A stretch of 36,596 nucleotides of DNA from Thiomonas sp. FB-6 (GTDB lineage: Bacteria > Pseudomonadota > Gammaproteobacteria > Burkholderiales > Burkholderiaceae_C): the NCBI RefSeq assembly GCF_000377645.1, contig NZ_KB898503.1, positions 1-36,596 on the forward strand, in the 5' to 3' direction. The number at the start of each line of letters is the position of its first letter. Within the stretch, counting starts at the first letter, position 1. The position numbers were made by a program, and so were the translations under genes. Under the pieces are notes generated by a model. That model made no database searches. It worked only from the letters and a program-made list of their open reading frames with translations, and was not told the origin of the DNA. Shown here piece by piece: positions 29,648-36,596 of the stretch.

Positions 29648-29883
29648 TTCAACACTCTGTTCCCTCCCCGCAGGTGGAAAAAGAGGAGGTGTTTGACACT
29701 TTGTTCTCGGTTTCGACCCTTTGTTATCCGACACCTCTCGGAGGTGCCGCATAACAAAGTGTAGAAATCGCATCAGAGGAAGAAGCACTGATCCGTCACA
29801 GCTACGGGCTCGGCAGAGTTTGAAATTCTTCGGGCCGCTGCGCGCTACAGACGCGCGAGGTAGGACAACAAAGTGTCGAAAAC
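29648..29883. repeat. Array of ACACTTTGTT motifs, copy B
   Basis: Rightward: 29648-29665 (ACACTCTGTT), 29693-29710 (GACACTTTGTTCTCGG), 29711-29734 (TTTCGACCCTTTGTTATCCG). Leftward: 29751-29768 (ATAACAAAGTGTAG) and 29863-29883 (GGACAACAAAGTGTCGAAAA). Between the inner motifs is a perfect stem CACCTC-TCG-GAGGTG (29732-29746). The arrangement, three rightward then two leftward around a hairpin, parallels copy A. The remaining 29884-30120 stretch has no recognisable gene. Confidence 0.7.
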
Positions 29884-30120
29884 GCCTGTCAGCGTTGAAT
29901 ATTTTTGCCGCTGCAGCTTGCGCAAATCGGGCAGTTCCGTATGCGCCCCGTTTGACCTCAACCGGGCCGCGACGTCGCCGATTGATGACGCCGCGATGAT
30001 GCCTGGACCCCACTGCGCTTCGCCGCCATTGGAGTTCTGCTCCATGGCTTAGGCCCTGTTCGGGGCCATCGATGAACGCATCGTTCGCGCAGTCTGACAA
30101 AGGCGATTCGTCGCAAGCCT

Positions 30121-31062
30121 TCAGCCGGCATCCCGCTTCCTGTGGCGGGGTGCCGATTCGTGCGTTGACTCGGCGCCGAAAAGACTCACAAGCAGATGCC
30201 GTGCCCAGCGCAGCATGGGTGCGTGTTCGTGCCGTCGACTCCAGTGCAGGGCTACGGTGAAGTCGTCCGTCGGTAGTCGTGCGTCGATGAGTTGATATCG
30301 GGATCTTGGCTCAAATTCCGCGGCGATCGCACGTGGCATCAGCACCGCGAGATCCGTAGTGGTCACGATCGACGGTAACGCGAGAAAGGTCGACGTCATC
30401 AGGCGGATGCGGCCGCCGAGATTCAGCGAGTGGAGAATGTTCAAGGTCTGTGCATGGCTCTGGACCGCGACCAGGTCCAGGCTACGCAGCTGCAAGGGAT
30501 CCAGGGTGCGACGGCTCAAGGGTGTCGCCAGCGGATGCCCCGCGCGCATGACCAGCACATAGCGATCGGTCAGCAGGTCAGTCCTGACCGTGCTTTGTAC
30601 TTCGGGAAGAAATCCGATCGCGAAGTGGATTCGTCCGTTGTCGAGGGCCTGCGCGATGCGCTCCTTGGGCCAACTCCTCGTCTGCACGCGCAGTTGGGGA
30701 GCTTCGCGGCGCAACGCTCGCATCAATGGCGGCAGGAACCTGGCCTCCCCGATGTCCGTGAGGTGGATGCGCAGCTCTTCCGTCGAGACGGCAGGATCGA
30801 AGCCGGCGTCGTCTTCGACCCCGGCTTCCAGCAAGGCCAGTCCCGCCTGAACGGAATGTGCCAGGCGATCGGCCCGCGCGGTGGGGGCGACACCGCCTGG
30901 CACGCGTTCGAACAACGGGTCGCCCACGGCCAGCCTCAGGCGCGTCAGCGCCTGGCTGGTCGCCGGTTGGGACATGCCGAGTTGCTCTGCGGCCCGGCTT
31001 ACGTTGCGCGTTCGGTAGACCGCGTCGAACACCCGCAGCAGGTTGAGGTCTAGCTCTTTCAT
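30121..31062 (-). CDS. LysR-family regulator of the mandelate-type operon
   Basis: A 313-residue LysR protein. MKELDLNLLRVFDAVYRTRN, VSRAAEQLGMSQPATSQALT and RLRLAVGDPLFERVPGGVAP are the HTH and its wing. The effector half contains ELRIHLTDIGEARFLPPLMR and RYVLVMRAGHPLATPLSRRT, a NodD-like/ LysR pattern. ATG 31062 is chosen; a longer frame to 31140 lacks conservation. It is divergent from the benzoylformate decarboxylase operon (start 31162), the usual place for its activator. The effector is probably a pathway intermediate. Confidence 0.9.
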   Translation of the reverse strand: MKELDLNLLRVFDAVYRTRNVSRAAEQLGMSQPATSQALTRLRLAVGDPLFERVPGGVAPTARADRLAHSVQAGLALLEAGVEDDAGFDPAVSTEELRIHLTDIGEARFLPPLMRALRREAPQLRVQTRSWPKERIAQALDNGRIHFAIGFLPEVQSTVRTDLLTDRYVLVMRAGHPLATPLSRRTLDPLQLRSLDLVAVQSHAQTLNILHSLNLGGRIRLMTSTFLALPSIVTTTDLAVLMPRAIAAEFEPRSRYQLIDARLPTDDFTVALHWSRRHEHAPMLRWARHLLVSLFGAESTHESAPRHRKRDAG

Positions 31063-31161
31063 ATGCGCAAGATGGATAACGCTTAGTAGCGCCATGTTAT
31101 TGCGATATGACCTGCAAGCGCACAAACTCTCACCGGCCAACTACCTTCACGGCGAGACATC

Positions 31162-32784
31162 GTGCGTACCTCAGCCTTCACACACCCGCCCGAGACCCAT
31201 CGGCCCACTGTCCGCGAAGCCGCTATGCGGCTGATGCGCGAGCTCGGGATAGATACCGTGTTCGGCAACCCCGGGTCGACCGAGCTCCCCATGTTCCGTG
31301 ACTTTCCAGCAGACTTCCGGTACGTGCTCGGCCTTCAAGAATCCGTGGTCGTGGGCATGGCCGACGGCTATGCCCAGGCGGAACGGCGCGCGGCCCTCGT
31401 GAATCTGCACTCCGCCGCTGGAGTCGGCCATGCAATGGGCAATATCTTCACAGCCTTCAAGAATCAGACGCCGCTGATCGTCACAGCCGGACAGCAGGCC
31501 CGCTCCATCCTGCCCTTCGACCCCTTTCTTTCCGCGGCGCAGGCGACGGAACTTCCGCGTCCCTACGTGAAGTGGGCCTGCGAGCCGGCCCGCGCAGAGG
31601 ACGTTCCTCTTGCCCTGCTTCGCGCGTATCACATGGCCATGCAGGCCCCGCGAGGGCCAGTATTCCTGTCCATTCCGGCGGACGACTGGGATCGGTCCAC
31701 CGATTGGGTGTCGACCCGCGATGTGAGCCATACCTGCGCGCCCGAACCGAAGGCCATCGCGGAGCTGGCAAGGGCTCTCGCCGACAGCGAGCGCCCAGTC
31801 ATCGTCGTGGGCGCCGGAGTGGATCGCGACAACGCGGTCGGCCAGGTCGTGGAACTGGCCCAGCGGCACAGCGCAGCCGTATTCGCCGCGCCGATGAGCG
31901 CGCGCTGCAGCTTCCCGGAGCGTCACCCGCAGTTCCAGGGTTTCCTGCCCGCCATGCGCGAGCGCATCGTAGATGCCCTTGAGGGCCACGACCTGATCGT
32001 CGTGTTGGGTGCACCCGCGTTCAGCTATCACGTCGAAGGCCAGGGCCCGCATGTTCCGCCAGGCGCCCGTCTCTGGCAAATCGTCGACGACCCGCAGGTC
32101 GCGGCCTGGACGCCTACGGGGCAAAGCGTGGTCTGCAGCATCGATCTCGCGCTGGACGCACTCCTTCAAGGCCCCTCTCCCAGCGGCAAGCGCAAACTGC
32201 CTCAGCCGCGCCCCGTCCCCGCCGTTGCCGAGGCGGGCGATCCGATGAGCACAGCCTTCGCTTTGCAGTCGCTTAATGCCGCCCGGCAGCCGCAGGATGT
32301 GGTGGTCGAAGAGGCCCCCGGCGCGCGTTCGGAGATTCAGCGTCACCTGCCCATGGACGGTGCTGAGACCTTCTACACCATGGCTAGCGGGGGCCTGGGA
32401 CATGGCATGCCCGCCGCAGTCGGCATTGCGCTGGCGCGTGCTCGGCAGCAGCGCGAGGGGCGGGTCATCGCGCTCATCGGCGACGGCTCAAGCCTGTATT
32501 CCATCCAGGCCCTGTACAGCGCTGCGAGGCTGGGATTGTCGATGACCTTCGTGATTCTCAACAACCGGCGCTATGCGGCGCTGCAGGACTTCGCGCCTGT
32601 ATTCGGCTATGCGCCAGGCAGCAAGCCCGAGGGGACGGACCTGCCCGATCTCGACTTTGTTGCGCTGGCGCGCGGCTACGGGGTGGGCGCTGCGCGGGTG
32701 CAGGAGCCTCAGGAGCTGGCGCCAGCCCTGTCTAGCGCCTTGCGCGAGAGCGGCCCCAATCTGGTCGAGATCGTCGTGGCCTGA
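31162..32784 (+). CDS. mdlC: Benzoylformate decarboxylase-like ThDP enzyme
   Basis: A 540-residue thiamine diphosphate enzyme. Key benzoylformate decarboxylase residues are all in place: S39 in FGNPGSTELPMF (S26 in Pseudomonas MdlC), E60 in LGLQESVVVG (E47), H83 in NLHSAAGVGHAMGN (H70) and H290 in APAFSYHVEG (likely H281). GDGSSLYSIQALYSAARLGL at 440 and ILNNRRYAALQ at 465 form the ThDP/Mg site. It converts benzoylformate (or a ring-substituted analogue) to benzaldehyde and CO2. A GTG at 31162 with GGCGAGA upstream is the start. The next gene is an aldehyde dehydrogenase, strongly supporting the function. The exact aryl substituent is unknown. Confidence 0.88.
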   Translation: MRTSAFTHPPETHRPTVREAAMRLMRELGIDTVFGNPGSTELPMFRDFPADFRYVLGLQESVVVGMADGYAQAERRAALVNLHSAAGVGHAMGNIFTAFKNQTPLIVTAGQQARSILPFDPFLSAAQATELPRPYVKWACEPARAEDVPLALLRAYHMAMQAPRGPVFLSIPADDWDRSTDWVSTRDVSHTCAPEPKAIAELARALADSERPVIVVGAGVDRDNAVGQVVELAQRHSAAVFAAPMSARCSFPERHPQFQGFLPAMRERIVDALEGHDLIVVLGAPAFSYHVEGQGPHVPPGARLWQIVDDPQVAAWTPTGQSVVCSIDLALDALLQGPSPSGKRKLPQPRPVPAVAEAGDPMSTAFALQSLNAARQPQDVVVEEAPGARSEIQRHLPMDGAETFYTMASGGLGHGMPAAVGIALARARQQREGRVIALIGDGSSLYSIQALYSAARLGLSMTFVILNNRRYAALQDFAPVFGYAPGSKPEGTDLPDLDFVALARGYGVGAARVQEPQELAPALSSALRESGPNLVEIVVA

Positions 32785-32825
32785 GCGGTACTGCGAATCG
32801 AGACATCTTCTCCAGGAGACAAACC

Positions 32826-34277
32826 ATGCAAACGATTTCCATGCTGATCGGCGGGGAGCAGGTTCCCGCGCGCTCGGGTAAGACCTTCAGCCGTGCCAAC
32901 CCGTTGGACGGCGAGATCTCCACAGTGGCACCGGCGGCCTCTCCCGACGATGCGAGGGCCGCCGTGGACGCGGCGGCGGCGGCGTTCCCCCAGTGGTCGG
33001 CCACGGGGCCGGGCGAGCGGCGTGCCCTGCTGTTGAAGGCCGCTCAGGCCCTCGAGGCGCGGGGCGCGGATCTCGCTCGCAGCATGGCGGCCGAAACCGG
33101 TGCCTCCGCGATCTGGGCCGGGTTCAATGTTCACCTGGCCGCCGGCATGCTGGTTGAGGCCGCGTCGCTGACGACCCAGATCGACGGGCAGGTGATTCCC
33201 TCGGACGTCCCCGGAAGCCTTGCCATGGCTGCGCGCCAGCCGGCGGGTGTCGTGCTCGGCATCGCGCCGTGGAACGCCCCGGTCATCCTGGGGGTTCGCG
33301 CGCTTGCCGTGCCGCTGGCCTGCGGCAATACGGTCGTGTTCAAGGGCAGCGAAATGTGCCCCGCCACGCACGGCTTGATCGTGCAGGCGCTGCAGGAGGC
33401 CGGGCTGCCGAAGGGGGCCGTCAATTTCGTGACCAATGCCCCTGCCGACGCGGCCGCGGTGGTCGAGGCGATGATCGCTCATCCGGCAGTGCGTCGGGTG
33501 AACTTCACCGGATCCACACACGTGGGGCGCATCATCGCGCAACGCTGCGCGGAGCACCTCAAGCCTTCCGTGTTGGAGCTGGGCGGAAAGGCGCCCCTGG
33601 TGGTTCTGGATGACGCGGACCTGGACGCTGCGGTCAACGCCGCCGCCTTCGGCGCCTTCGCCAACTCCGGGCAGATCTGCATGTCGACGGAGCGCATTGT
33701 GGTCGATGCGGCTGTCGCCGACGCCTTCGTCTCCAAACTCGCCGCGAAGGCCACGGCGCTTCCCCTGGGCGATCCGCGCAAGGGTCCCGTGGTCCTGGGC
33801 TCGGTGGTAGACATGAGCGCGGTGCGGCGGGTCAACGAGCTGATCGACGATGCGCTTTCCAAGGGTGCGAGTCTGGTCTGCGGAGGCAAGGCCCACGACA
33901 CGCTCATGCCCGCCACGCTCCTCGATCGCGTGACGCCGGCCATGCGCATCTACCGCGAGGAGACCTTCGCTCCCGTGAAGGCCATTGTGCGCGTCGAGGG
34001 TGAGGAAGCGGCGATTGCCTGCGCGAACGACAACGAATTCGGACTGTCCTCGGCCGTGTTCACTCGCGATGTGGCACGGGGGCTGCGCGTGGCTCGGCGC
34101 ATCGAAGCCGGCATCTGCCATGTGAACGGTCCGACGGTGCACGACGAGGCGCAGATGCCCTTTGGCGGCGTGAAGTCCAGCGGGTGGGGGCGCTTCGGCG
34201 GTCGTGCGGGCATCGAGGCCTTCACGGAACTGCGGTGGATCACCCTGCAGACCACGGACCGCCACTATCCCTTCTGA
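32826..34277 (+). CDS. Aromatic aldehyde dehydrogenase (benzaldehyde/vanillin-type)
   Basis: A 483-residue ALDH. N150 (GIAPWNAPVIL), K173 (VVFKGSEMCP), FTGSTHVG near 227, E251 (LELGGKAPLVV) and nucleophile C285 (NSGQICMSTERI) are all present, as is the end EAQMPFGGVKSSGWGRFGGR. PWNAPVILGVRALAVPLACG and SGQICMSTERI are typical of benzaldehyde, salicylaldehyde and vanillin dehydrogenases. It should oxidise the aldehyde made by the decarboxylase to benzoate-type acid with NAD(P)+. GGAGACAAACC precedes ATG 32826. It lies 41 bases after mdlC in the same operon; MdlD-like in position although mdlD is a distinct subgroup. Confidence 0.9.
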   Translation: MQTISMLIGGEQVPARSGKTFSRANPLDGEISTVAPAASPDDARAAVDAAAAAFPQWSATGPGERRALLLKAAQALEARGADLARSMAAETGASAIWAGFNVHLAAGMLVEAASLTTQIDGQVIPSDVPGSLAMAARQPAGVVLGIAPWNAPVILGVRALAVPLACGNTVVFKGSEMCPATHGLIVQALQEAGLPKGAVNFVTNAPADAAAVVEAMIAHPAVRRVNFTGSTHVGRIIAQRCAEHLKPSVLELGGKAPLVVLDDADLDAAVNAAAFGAFANSGQICMSTERIVVDAAVADAFVSKLAAKATALPLGDPRKGPVVLGSVVDMSAVRRVNELIDDALSKGASLVCGGKAHDTLMPATLLDRVTPAMRIYREETFAPVKAIVRVEGEEAAIACANDNEFGLSSAVFTRDVARGLRVARRIEAGICHVNGPTVHDEAQMPFGGVKSSGWGRFGGRAGIEAFTELRWITLQTTDRHYPF

Positions 34278-34300
34278 ATCAACGCAGCAGGAGATCCGGC

Positions 34301-35230
34301 ATGCGCATCACCATCCTCGGCGCCGGCGCCATGGGTTCGCTGTTCGGCGGCTTGCTGGCCGAACAGGGGCACGACGTCGAACTCCTTGACGTCAACCCGA
34401 CGCACATCGAGAAGGTACGCAATCACGGTCTCACGCTGGAGACCGAAGGCAAGGGCGCGCGCGTGGTTCGCCTGCCCATCGCCAGGCCGCAGGCCGCCGC
34501 CAGTGGACCGGACTGCCTGATCCTGTTCACCAAGACCTTGCACACCCAGGGGGCCATGGAATCGGTGCGCCACGTGCTGGACGACCGGGTTCTGGTCTTG
34601 ACCCTGCAGAACGGCCTCGGGAACGCCGAGCGCGTGGCGGCCTTTCTCCCCATGTCCCGCATCGCCGTGGGGGTCACGACCGTACCGGCCGACATGATCG
34701 AGCCCGGGCATGTCCATTCCCACGGTGCGGGGCACAACCGCATGATGATGGCCGACGGCAGGCCGAGCGACGCCCTGCAGGCATTGGCCGAGGCGCTCAC
34801 GCAGGCCGGTCTGCCGAGCACCCTGGATGCGACCGTGCAAGCGGCGATCTGGCAGAAGGCCGCATTCAATGCCGCGCTGAACACGGTATGCGCCGTGACC
34901 TGCGCGACCGTCGGCCAGGTCGGCAGGCAGCCTCAAGCGAGGGAACTGGCTCACGACATCGCCACGGAAGTGCTGGCCGTGGCGAGCGCCAACGGGATCG
35001 CGGTCGATGCAAAGGGTCTGCACGACACGTTGGACCACGCGTTGGACCATCACCTTCAACATAAACCTTCCATGCTCCAGGACCTGCTTGCGGGGCGTCG
35101 GACGGAGGTGGATGCGATCAACGGCGAGGTCTTGCGGGTCGCGCGCTGGCTAGGCATCGACGCGCCGCGTACTCAGGCCCTGGATGCGTTGATCCGAGTT
35201 CGGGAGGTTCTGGTACTCAACTCACGGTAG
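34301..35230 (+). CDS. Ketopantoate reductase-family 2-hydroxyacid dehydrogenase
   Basis: A 309-residue PanE/ApbA-family protein. The Rossmann motif ILGAGAMGSLFGG (GxGxxG, G7-G12) leads to an Asp at the end of strand 2 (VELLDVN, D30). PanE proteins using NADPH usually carry Arg here; Asp favours NAD+. Catalytic Lys is K186 in AAIWQKAAFNAALN, and TLQNGLGN near 101 is conserved. It closes an operon with benzoylformate decarboxylase and an aldehyde dehydrogenase. D-mandelate dehydrogenases of enterococci belong to this family and use NAD+, so oxidation of (R)-mandelate (or analogue) to benzoylformate is a fitting role. True pantoate synthesis is less likely given context and D30. AGGAGA precedes ATG 34301. 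Confidence 0.8.
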   Translation: MRITILGAGAMGSLFGGLLAEQGHDVELLDVNPTHIEKVRNHGLTLETEGKGARVVRLPIARPQAAASGPDCLILFTKTLHTQGAMESVRHVLDDRVLVLTLQNGLGNAERVAAFLPMSRIAVGVTTVPADMIEPGHVHSHGAGHNRMMMADGRPSDALQALAEALTQAGLPSTLDATVQAAIWQKAAFNAALNTVCAVTCATVGQVGRQPQARELAHDIATEVLAVASANGIAVDAKGLHDTLDHALDHHLQHKPSMLQDLLAGRRTEVDAINGEVLRVARWLGIDAPRTQALDALIRVREVLVLNSR

Positions 35231-35361
35231 ATGTGCCAGTGGCGGTGCCCGACGGCTGCGAGCGCGCGCTTGCTGGTGCATCAGCCCGAGTCCTTCTATA
35301 CAGCTTCCCAGCAGTGAAACCGCGGTTACGGCGGGCACACCGCGCACGTTTCATGCTCTAA

Positions 35362-36593
35362 GGAAGCACTGAAGAAATGACCTCTTGGGCGAAGCCGCTT
35401 GTATCCATGGTCGCGAACTGTGCGAAAAACGGGCGTTTCGCGGTCAGGAGGTCCGAAGCGCGGCCGAAAATCGGCAGCGGACGCCGCCCTTTGCCCCATT
35501 TTTCACACTGCGGACGCACCTCGGGTGTCGGAGTTCCAAACCAGCCTGCGCGCCAGCATCAGATTGGCCATGGCGAACAGCGTGTGCAACTGCGCCGTGT
35601 TCTTCGCCAGGCCGCGGTAGCGCGCCTTGCGGTGCCGAAAGAGGTTCTTCACGACGTGGAACGGGTGCTCAACCTTGGCGCGGATGCTGGCCTTGATCTG
35701 CTCGATCCACTCCAGCTTCTGCGCCCAGCCGTGCCCGGCCAGCGCGCGGCGCTTGCCGGGGCGCATGGCCACATGCCAGTTGACCGGAACACCGATGTTC
35801 TCCTCGCGCTTGGCCACGCCCTGGTAGCCCGCATCGGCGAAGACATCCTCCTCGTCGCCATGCAGCAGATCTTGTGCCCGGGTCACATCAGCCACATTGG
35901 CGGCGGTGCCGACCACGGTGTGCACCAGCCCCGATTGGGCATCGACGCCGATATGGGCCTTCATGCCGAAATGCCACGCGTTGCCTTTCTTGGTCTGGTG
36001 CATCTCGGGGTCGCGATCCCCCTTGGCGTTCTTGGTCGACGGCGGCGCCTCGATGATGGTCGCATCCACCACCGTGCCGCGCCGCAGGAACAGCCCCTTG
36101 GCCGCCAGGTGCGCGTTGATGGTCGTGAAGATGGTTTCGGTGAGCTGCTTGTCTTCGAGCAGGCGGCGGAACTTGAGCAGCGTCGTGGCGTCGGGTGCCG
36201 ACTCGCGGCCCAGATCGATGCCAACGAAGCGCCGGATCGCCTGGCTGTCGTAGATGGCATCCTCGATGCCTTCGTCCGACAGCCCGAAGCAGTTCTGCGC
36301 GATGTACATGCGCAGCATGCGCTCCAGTCCGATCGGCGGGCGACCGCGGCCACCGCCCTTCGGATAGTGGCGCTCGATCGCCGCGACCAACTCGCCCCAC
36401 GGCGTCATCGCTTCGATCTCGGCCAGGAAGCGGTCGCGTCGCGTCTGCCGCTTCTTGCTCCCGTACTCGTACTCGGAAAAGCTCGTCTGCATCGTCGTTC
36501 CTCGCGCTCTCGGACGTTCAGGACCATTGTTCCAGTTCACGCCCCGCTCGGCCAGCGTGCGATGCCAGCCGCCCCGAATTGATCAGTGTTTCC
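35362..36593 (-). mobile_element. Complete IS5-family insertion sequence
   Basis: Ends GGAAGCACTGA (35362) and, reversed, GGAAACACTGA (ending 36593) are imperfect terminal inverted repeats. The left flank is CTAA (35358-35361) and the last three bases of the window are CTA (36594-36596), so a 4-bp CTAA target duplication is likely but its last base lies outside. The size, 1232 bp, and one transposase gene fit the IS5 group. No damage is visible, so it may be active. It lies 131 bases after the mandelate-type operon. Confidence 0.88.
35503..36492 (-). CDS. IS5-family DDE transposase
   Basis: A 329-residue transposase. It has an N-terminal DUF772-like domain (MTPWGELVAAIERHYPKGGG, LERMLRMYIAQNCFGLSDEG) and the DDE core: GTVVDATIIEAPPSTKNAKG (first Asp), VFADAGYQGVAKREE (second Asp), and a third acidic residue near HPFHVVKNLFRHRKARYRG (IS5 Y-2-R-3-E type region RAKVEHPF). 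ATG 36492 is chosen with GAGGA about 6 bases before; a longer in-frame ATG at 36540 is less conserved. It is the sole gene of the element at 35362-36593. Confidence 0.92.
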   Translation of the reverse strand: MQTSFSEYEYGSKKRQTRRDRFLAEIEAMTPWGELVAAIERHYPKGGGRGRPPIGLERMLRMYIAQNCFGLSDEGIEDAIYDSQAIRRFVGIDLGRESAPDATTLLKFRRLLEDKQLTETIFTTINAHLAAKGLFLRRGTVVDATIIEAPPSTKNAKGDRDPEMHQTKKGNAWHFGMKAHIGVDAQSGLVHTVVGTAANVADVTRAQDLLHGDEEDVFADAGYQGVAKREENIGVPVNWHVAMRPGKRRALAGHGWAQKLEWIEQIKASIRAKVEHPFHVVKNLFRHRKARYRGLAKNTAQLHTLFAMANLMLARRLVWNSDTRGASAV

Positions 36594-36596
36594 CTA

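Larger units (their letters stand above)
29036..29900. repeat. Duplicated antitoxin/motif module, copy B
   Basis: The second copy of the module at 11688-12530, in the same orientation and about 17.3 kb away. By eye the antitoxin gene differs by only a handful of codons, while the region after it shows more changes, including an added forward motif (29711-29734). Unlike copy A it is not broken by an IS21 remnant, so the sequence at 29001-29036 shows what originally followed. It does not include long inverted repeats at its borders. Confidence 0.8.

Noticed and set aside
31171-32403. Leftward open frame of 410 codons
   Set aside because: It is antisense to the benzoylformate decarboxylase gene.
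32709-34265. Leftward open frame of 518 codons
   Set aside because: It is the antisense shadow of the aldehyde dehydrogenase, which has every catalytic residue.
35377-36582. Rightward open frame of 401 codons
   Set aside because: It is antisense to the IS5 transposase.

Overview
The window is GC-rich, and its gene content (a Bug/TctC solute receptor with its TctA and TctB membrane partners, many LysR, IclR, MarR and TetR regulators next to aromatic-catabolic enzymes, and abundant IS21, IS256, IS5, IS3 and IS110 sequences) suggests an accessory catabolic region of a betaproteobacterium, most likely Burkholderiales. No ribosomal or housekeeping marker is present to fix the genus.

Layout. 1-1740: the start of an ArsP/YraQ-like permease that runs off the left edge, then a scrapyard of truncated genes (sigma factor, IS3 orfA, SDR, LysR). 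1860-3030: a TetR regulator divergent from a small SnoaL/ester-cyclase-like protein, with palindromic operators set inside the promoter. 3103-5733: a leftward set of MarR regulator, isochorismatase-like hydrolase, small membrane protein and MFS exporter, headed by a perfect 36-bp palindrome. 6255-6962: a VIT/CCC1 metal transporter. 7639-11395: an MHS-type MFS transporter and a carboxymuconate-cycloisomerase-like lyase, convergent with a LysR gene. 11496-18410: a mobile-element hotspot with an IS21 remnant, an orphan Xre/MbcA/ParS antitoxin, arrays of a repeated motif, a truncated IS256, a complete IS21-family element (istA/istB), a HEPN-motif protein split by one in-frame stop, and an IS110 scrap. 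18777-27915: a catabolic locus with LysR, two CoA-transferase subunits, IclR, a LigI-like hydrolase, an SDR, TctC, a carboxymuconolactone-decarboxylase-family protein, an EthD-like protein, TctB and TctA. 28211-28838: a HigB/HigA toxin-antitoxin pair with its operators. 29001-29900: a second copy of the orphan antitoxin plus motif array. 30121-35230: a LysR gene divergent from a mandelate-type operon (benzoylformate decarboxylase, aromatic aldehyde dehydrogenase, ketopantoate-reductase-family dehydrogenase). 35362-36593: a complete IS5-family element.

How it may work together. The three catabolic blocks can be read as import and stepwise degradation of aromatic acids. Tct or MFS carriers would bring in substrates. 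The mandelate-type operon would take a 2-hydroxy or 2-keto aryl acid to an aryl carboxylate. The lyase, the decarboxylase-family protein, the LigI-like hydrolase and the CoA transferase resemble lower steps of protocatechuate-type pathways, although the ring-cleavage dioxygenase is not in the window. Substrates are inferred from family and context only.

Most distinctive signals: the duplicated (about 0.85 kb) module of an orphan ParS/MbcA-type antitoxin with a convergent array of ACACTTTGTT motifs around a hairpin, with a related motif pair at 7303-7349; the HEPN-motif protein with its internal TGA; and the mandelate-type operon whose dehydrogenase belongs to the ketopantoate reductase family.
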